Notes: a model not told the origin generated them from the letters alone. Positions 1 to 8,955 are shown, numbered from the stretch's first letter. The stretch is 64,000 nt of DNA from an uncultured Methanosarcinales archaeon (GCA_903871465.1 CAIQHB010000050.1:1-64000); one strand, 5' to 3'. Numbers and translations: made by a program.

Positions 1-302
1 AACTATAGTTACGTCTAGAAAATTTGATAAGTATAAGGTATTAAAATTCAGCCTTGTCAACCAAAATCAGTTCATTTTTTTTAGAAACTCGATCTTAGAC
101 ATTACCGATTTTTAGCAGTTCAACATTTTACATTCAGGATTATATAAATAAAATATTTCAAAAAAAATAAGCAATATCGTGAATCTTATTTTATTTTTAC
201 GAAATTAATGAAAAATTAGTCTATTAAAATTTATATCTAGCAACCGAATGCAAAAGTTCTTATCTTTGGTTGTTAGTATTACATATTAGAGATGTGATGT
301 AT
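1..302. promoter_or_regulatory. AT-rich upstream region of the first secreted protein gene
   Basis: No gene is visible here. The stretch is very AT-rich and holds TATA-like sequences, notably TTTATATCT near 229-236, about 70 bases before the ATG at 303, and TATATAAATA near 140-149. It most likely carries the promoter and leader of the downstream gene. Confidence 0.4.
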
Positions 303-1127
303 ATGAAACCAAGTATCGCCATTTGTATTTTTTTGAGCTTGGCTTTAATATCCGGCCTGGCAGAAGCACAGCAAAATTTTGGAACGAAAGTAAAATCAGG
401 AGATTCAGATGTGGGACTTCCGCTTTCGCCTTTTGCACCGATCGGTGGTTTTGCGCAGAACGGTTACTGGGTATCCTATTGGGATCTCAATGCCAATGGT
501 TTATACGATGATCAAGATGTCGCTTATCTCCAATTCGGTAGCACTAATATCCCACCAGCACAAAGGATAGTTCGAGCCAACAACATTCGTCTGACTGGAT
601 GGGGACCATACCCAGCAGGATCCTATGTGAAGGGAAGTGATTCTGATATGGGCCAGCAGCTAAATACGGTTCCGCCAGCCGCTTTTGCATTACCATCTGC
701 TGCGCCGGCTGGTTTTTACTATTTGGATGTAGCAGGAAGTGCTGGATATGATATAGGCGATCCAGTCTATCTAAAAGCCCTGTCTCCCTCGACTACATTG
801 ACATTAGGAACCAATGATATAAGGATAACTGGATACGATGTCTTCCCAGCCGGATCGAGAGTATCGATTACAGATCCAGATGCAGGAAAAACACTAACGC
901 AATTCACAACGCCAGTAGGAGCTAATGGCGGTCCAAGGCTAACAGGGCCTTTTCCGACTCCAATTGCCACCCTGATGTTCTATAACGCAAATGGAGACAT
1001 TGCTCAATCTCCGCCAAACCCAGTTGGTTCCGCAATCTTTGATGATGGAGATTTGGTCTATTTCCATGTAGGTGCAGGAGGTGCTACACCTGCGGTCGGG
1101 CCCAATGATATACGTCTCTATGATTAA
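303..1127 (+). CDS. Secreted three-repeat protein with EF-hand-like Asp-rich loops
   Basis: No named family is recognised. The 274-residue product begins with a signal peptide (about residues 1-22, hydrophobic core then AEA). The mature part has three similar units, each with an SD-SD-x-G or DPDAG turn, an Asp/Asn-rich loop such as DLNANGLYDDQD and an ending like NDIRLTG. The loops resemble calcium-binding EF-hand or dockerin loops, so calcium-stabilised extracellular folding is an inference. The start at 303 is preferred over the in-frame start at 270 because it opens the signal peptide. A paralogue lies on the opposite strand at 1447-2196 and the two genes converge. A T-rich terminator follows. 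Cell-surface or matrix location is likely; the function is unknown. Confidence 0.8.
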   Translation: MKPSIAICIFLSLALISGLAEAQQNFGTKVKSGDSDVGLPLSPFAPIGGFAQNGYWVSYWDLNANGLYDDQDVAYLQFGSTNIPPAQRIVRANNIRLTGWGPYPAGSYVKGSDSDMGQQLNTVPPAAFALPSAAPAGFYYLDVAGSAGYDIGDPVYLKALSPSTTLTLGTNDIRITGYDVFPAGSRVSITDPDAGKTLTQFTTPVGANGGPRLTGPFPTPIATLMFYNANGDIAQSPPNPVGSAIFDDGDLVYFHVGAGGATPAVGPNDIRLYD

Positions 1128-1136
1128 GCGATTTAG

Positions 1137-1162
1137 ATTTTTTATCTTTTATTTTTTATTTA
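1137..1162 (+). terminator. T-rich terminator after the first gene
   Basis: Three runs of T on the plus strand start about 10 bases after the stop codon, the usual form of an intrinsic archaeal terminator. The rest of the interval to 1446 shows nothing else I can name. Confidence 0.5.
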
Positions 1163-1446
1163 ACAGTAATGACTTCTATAAACATGACCCAATCAGCTGT
1201 CTATTAATATGCATATAATGTTATTATAAATATGAATTATGAGAATGTCTAGGGGAACGAAAAGAGATTATAAGAAGAAGAGTTCGGGCAATTAAGCTGT
1301 CAATTGATTTTGATATTCGAGATTCGGTAAACCCGCATTATATGGCCTAGAGCAATCCGGAATTGAAAGTCGAATATTACAGGTCGCATTTCGTTCATAG
1401 GTTCTTTTGGATTCCAAGATACTTTATAAAAATGAAATGTTATTGC

Positions 1447-2196
1447 CTATTGCGCCGGCCCTGAGAGGCGCAAGGAGTTAACTGTCACTTGTGTTGCAGT
1501 TCCAGGGCCCTTTGGTACGGGCCGTATAAGATAGACATCATCCAGATAGTCATAGTTACCATTACCATTTGCATCATAGTATTTTAGATAGGAAACGGGA
1601 AGGGACGGTAAGTATTGCAACACGTTAACAAGCTGTATAGGCTTAGATTGATCTGGATCGAAACTGGATAATCTTGTCCCTGCAAGATAATTTTCAGAAA
1701 GGCTACTCATGCGAACATCATTTGTATCCGTGTTATATCCAATCCTATGCCAATATACTGGATCGGAGATGTCGTAGCGAGGGGAGCCGGAATTTGAAGT
1801 TCCATACTGATCGAGAAAGACAAAGCTGCCTCCATCTGGAAACGCTCCAGGTACTGGTGTTAATGGCACGCCATAATCCTTATCGACTGGCCTAACCTTC
1901 GAACCTGCTGAATAGGTTTCAAATGGGGTAAGCCTTACTGCATTAATAGGCATAATTGCAGGTATGGGAGAGCTTACAAGGTATAATATATCCTGCTCAT
2001 CATATAAACCAGGATTTGGTCCTATATCCCACATCGCTACTGTAGCACCTGCATTATCTGTGCTAAACAAATCGTCTAGCGGCTTACTTATATCACTGTC
2101 TCCCGGCATTACCTTCGTCCCAAAATTGTACTCGGACGCTCCTCCCAGACCGAGCATAACTATGAAACAAATTGGCATCAATAGTGATTTCATCAT
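1447..2196 (-). CDS. Secreted three-repeat protein, paralogue of the convergent gene
   Basis: This 249-residue protein starts with a signal peptide (about residues 1-21) and then has three units with the same plan as the convergent gene at 303-1127: GDSD or DPD turn, an Asp/Asn-rich loop (GLYDEQD, DANGNGNYDYLDD) and an NDVRM/NSLRL ending. Loop spacing again suggests metal-binding EF-hand-like loops. A strong ribosome site GGAGGGTGA directly precedes two adjacent ATG codons, so translation may begin at 2196 or 2193. Function is unknown; both proteins are presumably exported and attached to or released from the cell surface. Confidence 0.8.
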   Translation of the reverse strand: MMKSLLMPICFIVMLGLGGASEYNFGTKVMPGDSDISKPLDDLFSTDNAGATVAMWDIGPNPGLYDEQDILYLVSSPIPAIMPINAVRLTPFETYSAGSKVRPVDKDYGVPLTPVPGAFPDGGSFVFLDQYGTSNSGSPRYDISDPVYWHRIGYNTDTNDVRMSSLSENYLAGTRLSSFDPDQSKPIQLVNVLQYLPSLPVSYLKYYDANGNGNYDYLDDVYLIRPVPKGPGTATQVTVNSLRLSGPAQ

Positions 2197-2680
2197 TCAC
2201 CCTCCATTCATAAAGATATGATTAAACGTAAGCAAACTGAGTGTGTAGGCTCATTGGTCAATTTTAATTCTGGGATATTTCCTATTATCATAAGATGTTA
2301 TTAAGCAATTGACAGATTTAATTTTATTGGTCCCAATCCAAATTACGAGAAGTTCTGACCGATGCAGAGTAGTCGATTCATAAAAAGTTATACACACTAA
2401 TTAAAACAACCTTTGAGGACAAATAATAGGCAAGCATAATTTTATAAATATGCTTTCAACCTCGAACGATCCTGGGGTTGCGCGCCGGATTCTGCTGCAT
2501 ATTTTGGTTTTGCTGGCACCGGTAATTCGATAAGGGGCAATTGTCGATAAATCATTCCATAGTGAATGGAATAGATTGTTTATAATAAGCAAAAAATAAG
2601 GTTTGTAAATGGAATGTCAAAAAGAGGGATGGCTTCTTGCAGGTTACATGCACTTACCTTTAACTATAGGGAGGCGAGTA
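2197..2680. promoter_or_regulatory. Long intergenic region with promoter-like elements
   Basis: No convincing gene. The interval contains a strong TATA-like stretch near 2438-2450, a perfect 7-bp inverted repeat with 5-base spacer at 2554-2572 (ATTCCAT / ATGGAAT), and a second TATA-like stretch (TTTATAATAA) just after it near 2578-2587. This order, operator-like repeat then TATA, points to a plus-strand transcript towards 2681. Confidence 0.35.
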
Positions 2681-2857
2681 ATGATGCGGACCCCGAGGAA
2701 ACGTAGGCATGGAAGCCCTAAAACCAGGCCCGAGCGTTTTCATCGCGTAGACAGCCTTGAGCCCAGGCGAGATATCTTCCACAATTCCCCCCGGGGAACG
2801 CCAGTCCCGAATCATGCATGTGAGCCAAAGAATTCCCGCCATGAAATTGGACGATAG
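2681..2857 (+). CDS. Possible small basic protein
   Basis: A 58-codon frame starting with tandem ATG codons sits behind a strong ribosome site (GGGAGGCGAG, 2 bases before ATG). The product is very basic and rich in Arg, His and Pro, with no recognisable domain. Support is limited to the ribosome site and the promoter-like elements upstream; a minus-strand reading of the same bases also stays open. Treat as tentative. Confidence 0.22.
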   Translation: MMRTPRKRRHGSPKTRPERFHRVDSLEPRRDIFHNSPRGTPVPNHACEPKNSRHEIGR

Positions 2858-2895
2858 CAGCAATTTCAGTTCTTCTGTATGAAAATAGAACCCAT

Positions 2896-3354
2896 TCACG
2901 AGCCTTTTTCCTTCAGCCTTTGCACCTCTATCCCAGCCAGCTGCAAAAAATCCAGTGCCGTCTGGTCCGGGTAGCTCTGCAGATAGACAACCTTCTTCAC
3001 CCGCGCATTGATCATCATCTTGGCGCAGAGGATGCAGGGCTGGTGGGTGCAATAGAGCGTTGCCCCCTCGATGCTGATGCCGTGCATTGCCGCCTGGATG
3101 ATGGCATTCTGCTCAGCATGCACCGCCCGGCAAAGCTCATGGCGCGTGCCGCTCTCCACATTCTCGCGAGCGCAGCCGACAACATCGCAGTGGTCGAGGC
3201 CCGCAGGCGCGCCATTGTAGCCCGTGGTAAGAATTCTCTTATTCTTCACGAAAAGGGCGCCCACCTGGTTATGCAAACAGGTGGACCGCTTCGCTACTAC
3301 TGAGGCAATCTCCATGAAATAATCGTCCATGCCTGGGCGGTCTATGAGGGGCAT
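2896..3354 (-). CDS. dCMP deaminase family protein
   Basis: Cytosolic zinc deaminase converting dCMP to dUMP for dTTP synthesis. The 152-residue product shows the family hallmarks: HAEQNAI (zinc His and catalytic Glu) and PCILCAK (two zinc Cys), plus the extra Cys/His region (GLDHCDVVGCARE) typical of dCMP deaminases. Length fits the family. The start at MPLIDRPGMDDYF gives the usual short lead before the D-x-YFMEIA segment. It is divergent from lysK with about 140 bases between the starts. The nucleoside deoxyribosyltransferase and pyrE on the other side make this a nucleotide-metabolism neighbourhood. Confidence 0.93.
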   Translation of the reverse strand: MPLIDRPGMDDYFMEIASVVAKRSTCLHNQVGALFVKNKRILTTGYNGAPAGLDHCDVVGCARENVESGTRHELCRAVHAEQNAIIQAAMHGISIEGATLYCTHQPCILCAKMMINARVKKVVYLQSYPDQTALDFLQLAGIEVQRLKEKGS

Positions 3355-3492
3355 CTGAACGGATAGTTGCGGTATTGCTTAAAAAACCTCTCCACAAGAT
3401 TTCCAGCAGTGAGACCGGGAGTGAGACTAGAGCGCGAAGGACATAAGACGCAACGGAAGCTTAATATTCCCTTCTCGCGTCGAACCCTGTTC

Positions 3493-4989
3493 ATGTCTAT
3501 TCACTGGGCTGACGTCATCGCCGAGAAGCTTGAAGGCTCTGGCCCCCACACCATCGCCACGGGCATAACTCCCTCCGGGCCGGTTCACATTGGAAATATG
3601 CGCGAGGTCATGACGGCAGAAGCCGTCTATCGCGCTCTCCAAGATAGGGGTGTGGAAGCGCGGCTGATCTATATTGCCGACACCTTCGACCGGCTGCGCA
3701 GGCTCTACCCGTTCTTGCCGGAGAGCTTCACGGAGCACATCGGCAAGCCCCTCTCAGAAATTCCCTGCCCCACGGGATGCTGCGGCAGCTATGCCGATCA
3801 TTTTCTCAATCCCTTCTTGAAGAGCATGGAGCGGCTGGGCATAAAGCCGGAGGTCTTTCGGGCCGATGTTCTCTATAAGGAGGGCAAGTATATGGGTGCC
3901 ATCAAAACCGCATTGCAACGCAAGGACGACATTGCCCGCATACTGAAAGAGGTCTCGGGCCGTGAGGTTCCACCGGGCTGGAGCCCCTTTGATGTTATCT
4001 GCTCAACATGCGGCCGCACCAACACCACAAACGTGACAGGCTTCGATCTTGAGAAAGAGACTGTGGACTACGTTTGCTCGTGCGGGAGCACAGGCACCGT
4101 CTCCATGAGCGGCGGCGGAAAATTGGTCTGGCGGGTGGACTGGCCGGCGCGCTGGCCCATCTTCCGCGTCACTGTGGAGCCCTTCGGCAAGGATCACGCC
4201 ACAGCTGGCGGCTCATACGACACAGGCAAGAGGATCAGCGAAGAGGTCTACAGCTATCCGGCTCCCTTCCCCATGGTCTACGAGTGGATTCACCTCAAGG
4301 GCGTGGGCGCCATGCATAGCTCCACGGGGATAGTCGTCACCATTCAGGAGATGCTGGACGTTGTCCCTCCGGAGGTTCTGCGCTACCTGATCATCAGAAA
4401 CAAGCCCGAGAAGCACATCGAGTTCGATCCTGGTCTGCCGCTATTGAGCCTGGTGGACGAGTACGACCAGAGAAAAGGCGATGAGCGGGCCATTGAGCTC
4501 TCCAATATCCGAGGCAGCGGGCCATTCGAGATACCGTTCCGGCACATGGTCACGGCAGTGCAGATCGCCCGCGGCGACGAGGATGGTCTCTTTACGGCCT
4601 TGAAAAGATCCGGATACGATGTCATTTCCCGGCGCGAGGAGATCCTGGGCCGGGCCCGGAATGTGCAAACGTGGCTGGATAAGCATGCACCCGCCTATGT
4701 CAAATTCCAGGTGCAAGAGACGCTTCCAGCTGCGATAAACAATCTTACCCCCATAGAGCGCCGGGGCCTGGGCCTTCTGGCGGAACAGATCGGCGACAAG
4801 ACCGCCGCCGAGATTCACGAATTGGTCTATGCCGTGGCCAAGGAACAGAATCTGGATTCCAAGAAGTTCTTCCAGGCCATCTACCTGGCATTCCTGGGCG
4901 ACCGGCAGGGCCCCAAAGTTGGATGGTTCCTGGCCAGCCTTGATAGGGATTTTGTAAAGGCCAGGCTCCTGGAAACAGCCGCGTCTTAA
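3493..4989 (+). CDS. lysK: Lysyl-tRNA synthetase, class I
   Basis: Charges tRNA-Lys with lysine. The 498-residue protein has the class I signature HIGN near residues 32-35 and a KMSKS counterpart GAMHSSTG near residues 272-279. Two Cys pairs (CSTCG and CSCG, about residues 170-200) fit the zinc-binding insertion, and an alpha-helical anticodon-binding region follows. The start at 3493 (MSIHWADVIAEKL) matches the family N-terminus; an upstream in-frame start at 3367 would add 42 residues of unlike sequence. The deoxyribosyltransferase gene follows after two bases, so co-transcription is likely. Class I LysRS is typical of archaea. Confidence 0.95.
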   Translation: MSIHWADVIAEKLEGSGPHTIATGITPSGPVHIGNMREVMTAEAVYRALQDRGVEARLIYIADTFDRLRRLYPFLPESFTEHIGKPLSEIPCPTGCCGSYADHFLNPFLKSMERLGIKPEVFRADVLYKEGKYMGAIKTALQRKDDIARILKEVSGREVPPGWSPFDVICSTCGRTNTTNVTGFDLEKETVDYVCSCGSTGTVSMSGGGKLVWRVDWPARWPIFRVTVEPFGKDHATAGGSYDTGKRISEEVYSYPAPFPMVYEWIHLKGVGAMHSSTGIVVTIQEMLDVVPPEVLRYLIIRNKPEKHIEFDPGLPLLSLVDEYDQRKGDERAIELSNIRGSGPFEIPFRHMVTAVQIARGDEDGLFTALKRSGYDVISRREEILGRARNVQTWLDKHAPAYVKFQVQETLPAAINNLTPIERRGLGLLAEQIGDKTAAEIHELVYAVAKEQNLDSKKFFQAIYLAFLGDRQGPKVGWFLASLDRDFVKARLLETAAS

Positions 4990-4991
4990 GG

Positions 4992-5414
4992 ATGCAAATG
5001 GTCCACAAGATCTACCTCTCGGGCCCGCTCTTCTCGGCGGCCGAAGTCGCCTGGGGTAAGCAGCTTCTGGCCCATCTCGGCGAGCACCTGGGGAATGCAA
5101 AGATCATATGGCCCCACGAGATCGTCCCGGAAGGGGCAAAGCCCGAGCATATCTTCGCGGCCAATCTGCAGGCGCTGAACCAGTGCGACCTCATGGTGGC
5201 CATCCTGGACGGCCCCCAGGTGGACGACGGCACCGCCTGGGAGATTGGCTACTTTTTCGGTCAGGGAAAAAAAAATTGGGGGATTAGGACGGACTTTCGG
5301 CGCGCAGGCGAGTCGGAAAAGTCCAGGGTCAACCTCATGATCGAGTGCTCTTGCCTGATGGTGGCTTCGTGCACGGAAGATCTTTGTTCCGAGCTTATGA
5401 GGCTCTTAGATTGA
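4992..5414 (+). CDS. Nucleoside 2-deoxyribosyltransferase family protein
   Basis: Likely acts on nucleosides or deoxynucleoside monophosphates by cleaving or exchanging the N-glycosidic bond. The 140-residue protein shows the fold's markers: IYLSGPLFS at the N-terminus, LDGPQVDDGTAWEIG in the middle (Asp and catalytic Glu region) and a C-terminal NLMIE segment with the active-site Asn and Glu. It begins 2 bases after lysK and its stop overlaps the proposed TTG start of the phosphoesterase gene, so the three probably form one transcript. The substrate cannot be told from sequence alone. Start may be the first Met or the Met two residues later. Confidence 0.88.
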   Translation: MQMVHKIYLSGPLFSAAEVAWGKQLLAHLGEHLGNAKIIWPHEIVPEGAKPEHIFAANLQALNQCDLMVAILDGPQVDDGTAWEIGYFFGQGKKNWGIRTDFRRAGESEKSRVNLMIECSCLMVASCTEDLCSELMRLLD

Positions 5415-6175
5415 TCACGCCCGTTTTCGGCGCTCCTTTGCTTCTGGCGGAAGGAAAGGAGCGAATCCTGATCGCGGCCGACATTCATCTGGGCCTGGAG
5501 CATGAACTGTGGCTCGGCGGCGTCTCCATTCCCAGCCAGACCGAGAAGATCTTAACGCGTCTGCTGGGATATGTGGCGGAAACGGTTCCGGATAGACTCC
5601 TGCTCTTGGGGGACCTGAAACATAATGTCCCCAAAACGAGCTGGCAAGAGAAGAGGGAGATCCCAGATTTCCTGCGACGGCTGTCGGCACAGGTAAAAGT
5701 TGAGATCGTTCCCGGAAATCATGACAGCAACCTGATAGATATGGCCCCATTGGGCGTACGGGTGAGACCATCATCCGGCTTTGTGCTGGACGGTGTTGGC
5801 TATTTTCATGGCCACACCTGGCCTGATGAAAAACTTCTGCGGGCCGATCGACTTGTAGCAGGTCACCTGCATCCGGCTGTGAGTCTGAAAGACCCATTGG
5901 GCCGCCCCCTGACAAAACCCGTCTGGGCCAGAACACTTCTCCAGCCTCGTGCGGTGCAAGAGCATTACGGCTTTGCAAGCTCGGCGGAGATCATCATCGC
6001 CCCAGCCTTCAATGATCTATGCGGCGGCCTGCCTTTAAACGACCTGCAGGAAGAGGATGTGCATGGATCGCTCCTTACAATGGCAGATTGGGAGCAGGCG
6101 CGCCTTTATCTGCTGGATGGAACCGACATTGGACGACTTCTGGAGATAAAAGCAGCCCAAAAGACATCCGTTTGA
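5411..6175 (+). CDS. Metallophosphoesterase, archaeal SbcD/Mre11-related type
   Basis: A calcineurin-like phosphoesterase of about 254 residues related to the archaeal SbcD-like phosphoesterases. Metal-binding motifs are in order: ADIHLG, GDLKH, GNHD, FHGH and GHLHP, enough for a two-metal active site. The substrate is unknown. I prefer the TTG at 5411, which overlaps the preceding stop in a TTGA junction; a GTG at 5345 would extend 70 bases into the upstream gene. It lies in the lysK-deoxyribosyltransferase-pyrE run. Confidence 0.85.
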   Translation: MITPVFGAPLLLAEGKERILIAADIHLGLEHELWLGGVSIPSQTEKILTRLLGYVAETVPDRLLLLGDLKHNVPKTSWQEKREIPDFLRRLSAQVKVEIVPGNHDSNLIDMAPLGVRVRPSSGFVLDGVGYFHGHTWPDEKLLRADRLVAGHLHPAVSLKDPLGRPLTKPVWARTLLQPRAVQEHYGFASSAEIIIAPAFNDLCGGLPLNDLQEEDVHGSLLTMADWEQARLYLLDGTDIGRLLEIKAAQKTSV

Positions 6176-6239
6176 GCAGCAAGAATTAATTACCTCGCCC
6201 TCCTCATGCTTTTCCGGTAATTTTCAGAGGCGATAAGAA

Positions 6240-6785
6240 GTGAGTGATAGAGAGAGGCTCTTGGAGCTGCTTCAGGAAAAGTCCCTGGAGGTGAGGCCGG
6301 TCACATTGTCTTCAGGCAAGACCAGCGACTATTATCTGGACTGCAAACGCGTTACTTTAAGTCCGGAAGGGGCATATTTGACCGCCAAGCTGATGCTGGA
6401 TATGATACGGCCGGATGTGTCTGCAGTGGGCGGTCTCACCCTGGGTGCGGACCCCATTGTATCATCCATATCGGTCTTAAGCCATATACAGGGCAGAGGT
6501 CTGGCGGGCTTGATTGTAAGAAAAGAGCCAAAGAAACATGGCACTATGAATTACGTGGAGGGGCCCGTCCTGGAGACCGGAGCCAAAGTAGCCGTAGTTG
6601 AAGATGTGGTCACCTCGGGTGCCTCTCTTCAGAGAGCCATAGATCGTATCGCTGCCGCGGGCTACCAGCCTGTACAGGCCCTGACCATTATGGACCGCCA
6701 GGAAGGTGGTAATGCGGTCATCAAATCACGGGGATTTGCGCTGCAGGCGCTCTTCACCCGCGATGACTTAAATATAAATAAATAG
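6240..6785 (+). CDS. pyrE: Orotate phosphoribosyltransferase
   Basis: Converts orotate and PRPP to orotidine 5'-monophosphate in pyrimidine synthesis. The 181-residue protein carries the PRPP-binding motif VVEDVVTSGAS (about residues 116-126), the flexible-loop Lys residues in VRKEPKKHG and the conserved SSGKTSDYY near the N-terminus. It starts with GTG at 6240 after a purine-rich stretch (GAGGCGATAAGAA). It is probably transcribed with the upstream genes, given only 64 bases of spacing. Confidence 0.95.
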   Translation: MSDRERLLELLQEKSLEVRPVTLSSGKTSDYYLDCKRVTLSPEGAYLTAKLMLDMIRPDVSAVGGLTLGADPIVSSISVLSHIQGRGLAGLIVRKEPKKHGTMNYVEGPVLETGAKVAVVEDVVTSGASLQRAIDRIAAAGYQPVQALTIMDRQEGGNAVIKSRGFALQALFTRDDLNINK

Positions 6786-6901
6786 AAGAATAAGAGAGGA
6801 TTCCCTGATACCTTCGGATTTGGGAAGCCTCTAGTATCCGAATTTCTTAATTACCTGGGAATGGACATTCCAAGAATTTGGGACTGGAATCTCACTTGGC
6901 T

Positions 6902-7609
6902 CTACCGGCCATCTGGCCCGGATTCTTGAGTTGGACTCTGCCCGGGTTGGAAGCTGTTAGGCATTGTATTATTTGGCATCTCTTCTGGCGTGACACCACC
7001 CGATGGGGGCATCTCACCTGGATTCATTCCTGGATTCAGGGCTGGATTCATGCCAGGACTCGTTCCGGGATTTGTTCCATTCTGATTAGCTCCATACGGA
7101 TTTGTTCCGGGATTTGTTCCATTCTGATTGGCTCCATTCGGATTTGTTCCAAATGGATTGCTGCTTTGGGGCCAGACACCAGGCATTTCCTGCCCAGGAT
7201 TGGTTTGCTGTTGTCCTGGCTGAAGCTGGCCCGTGGCTGTGAAGGGAGATTCAAGGCGAAGGTTCCGCCACATTCCTTCTTCGGAATACGATACCTGAGA
7301 GGCTACCGTAAATGTGCCGCTCTGCACGGCTCTTACTGGATAGCTGATAGGTGCCGATATCCCGGGATAAAGTTCTGTCTGGCCTCCAGGAAAATTTGTC
7401 TCAAGGCCTGGTGAAAGGCCAGGCGTAATTGAGGCCTCTGTGGCATTGCTGCCGCTATAGGTCAACATTACGGTTACCATTACATTCTCGCCAACATTTG
7501 CCGTTGGGGGAACATTCTGGCTGGCCGTCAGTTCTGCCGTTGCTGGCCCAATAAATAGCCCCGCCCCCAAGAAGAGCAAAAGAATATGCACCAATCCCAA
7601 ATGCTTCAT
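6902..7609 (-). CDS. Secreted protein with Asn/Gly/Pro/Thr-rich tandem repeats
   Basis: No family is recognised. The 235-residue protein has a clear signal peptide (about residues 1-25, ending ATA), then a domain of roughly 100 residues that reads like a beta-sandwich (alternating hydrophobics, NVGENVMVTVMLTYSG), then a low-complexity tail. The tail repeats units such as GTNPYGANQNGTNPG, then Pro/Met-rich sequence. Several NGT/NAT/NNT sequons could be N-glycosylated. It is likely exported to the cell surface, with the tail as a flexible spacer. It converges on pyrE and has no obvious partner. Confidence 0.75.
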   Translation of the reverse strand: MKHLGLVHILLLFLGAGLFIGPATAELTASQNVPPTANVGENVMVTVMLTYSGSNATEASITPGLSPGLETNFPGGQTELYPGISAPISYPVRAVQSGTFTVASQVSYSEEGMWRNLRLESPFTATGQLQPGQQQTNPGQEMPGVWPQSSNPFGTNPNGANQNGTNPGTNPYGANQNGTNPGTSPGMNPALNPGMNPGEMPPSGGVTPEEMPNNTMPNSFQPGQSPTQESGPDGR

Positions 7610-7770
7610 CGATTATCCTGTCTCTCGCCAGCGAGATTTAAAGATAGCTGTCATACGAGGTTGATATGAGATTTATTGGATACTTTGATCCTGTTTTCTC
7701 TTCGCCGGCAAGACGCCCGGCCTCTCGCCATACATAAAATACTTATTTGGTTTGAAGATATGCTTATCTG

Positions 7771-8955
7771 ATGGATGTCTCTTTCTCGGCCTGGCGGCAC
7801 TCGCGCGAAGAGAGTTTGCAGCTCAAAGGAGATAGCTTTTCTTTTCTCTTCGATAGGCGCTACACCAATCGACTCAACAGAATGAGTCGCGTTTTCTTTG
7901 AAGCCTATGTCGCAGCCACCAAAGAGCTGGCCGCGCAGGAGGATCGCTTCCCCAGCCTTAGCGAGATAGATGCTAAGATGGAGAGCGGAGCCGTCTATGC
8001 ATTCAAGGACCGTCTGATGAAGAACACCGAGTTCTTCGAAGAAGTTAAAATTTCAGGCGTCTCCTATCTGGTTCCGCGCGCTCTCAAGTTTGTCGATTCA
8101 AACGGTACCTATACCGATTTGATCTTGAGCTTCGATGAGGGCACCGTGGTGCTGCCTACGCGCAGGAAGACACCCTTATTGCCAGAGCCGCGGACATCTT
8201 CACCACCGGATGTTGAGGAGCCGCAATCTTTGGAGCCGGAACGCGAAGCCTTGGAGTCAGACGCAATTTCGGCGACAAATGATTTGCCAGAGACAACGCC
8301 AGAATCATATTCCCAGATATTTGATGAGGTAACAGAACCTGTAGCGACGAATGGCGCGTCGTCCTCACCCGAGCACCTGATGGATGAAAAAGACGCGACT
8401 ATGCCTTCTGCAAAAGAGCCCGAAATGCCGGCCGGCCGTAAGAAAATGAAATTGCCGTCCAGGGCTATTATGTTGCTTGGTTTTGTCACTCTGCTGGCAA
8501 TTGCCGCCGTTGTATTCTATATAAGTTCCTCGATGGTCGTGTCACCGATTCAGGTCGAGTACTCGGCTTACCTTTCTAACTCCAGCAATGAGAGCTATCT
8601 TGGCCTGGATATCACCAACCCCAAGGGGATGGCCAATGACATGGAGATGACGCTGCCGCCCAATATCGACCAGAGCATAAGTGCGAGAGGCGGCGTTGTG
8701 ACCATCGCGCACGGTTCCAGCACCAGGGTGCGAATGAATAGCAGTAGTGATGCCAGCGTGAAGATCTACCTGCAAGGCAACTGGACGACGATTCCTGCAA
8801 CACTCAGCTTTGCCGCGCCAAATGGTTATGACACCAGCCTCCAGGTTCACGGCAAGGACTACTTCGTCACGCGCAAGAACGAAACCCTGATTCTCATGTT
8901 CAATCTGACAGGGGAAGGCGTAAGATTTGAGCAGAGCTATCTTCGGAAACATTAG
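7771..8955 (+). CDS. Single-pass membrane protein with acidic linker
   Basis: No family is recognised. In the 394-residue protein, residues 1 to about 130 form a cytosolic-looking folded domain, about 130-225 is an acidic Pro/Ser/Glu-rich linker, and about 229-252 is one strong transmembrane helix (AIMLLGFVTLLAIAAVVFYIS). About 140 residues follow with several N-x-S/T sequons (NSSNES, NSSS, NWT, NET, NLT), which places that part outside the cell. The layout resembles a sensor or anchor linking a cytosolic domain to a surface domain, but that is an inference. Its last 29 bases overlap the TTG start proposed for the next gene. Confidence 0.75.
   Translation: MDVSFSAWRHSREESLQLKGDSFSFLFDRRYTNRLNRMSRVFFEAYVAATKELAAQEDRFPSLSEIDAKMESGAVYAFKDRLMKNTEFFEEVKISGVSYLVPRALKFVDSNGTYTDLILSFDEGTVVLPTRRKTPLLPEPRTSSPPDVEEPQSLEPEREALESDAISATNDLPETTPESYSQIFDEVTEPVATNGASSSPEHLMDEKDATMPSAKEPEMPAGRKKMKLPSRAIMLLGFVTLLAIAAVVFYISSSMVVSPIQVEYSAYLSNSSNESYLGLDITNPKGMANDMEMTLPPNIDQSISARGGVVTIAHGSSTRVRMNSSSDASVKIYLQGNWTTIPATLSFAAPNGYDTSLQVHGKDYFVTRKNETLILMFNLTGEGVRFEQSYLRKH

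Noticed and set aside
2660-3052. 130-codon minus-strand frame overlapping the end of the dCMP deaminase gene
   Set aside because: It overlaps the real gene in another frame, and its unique part has no recognisable pattern or start signal.
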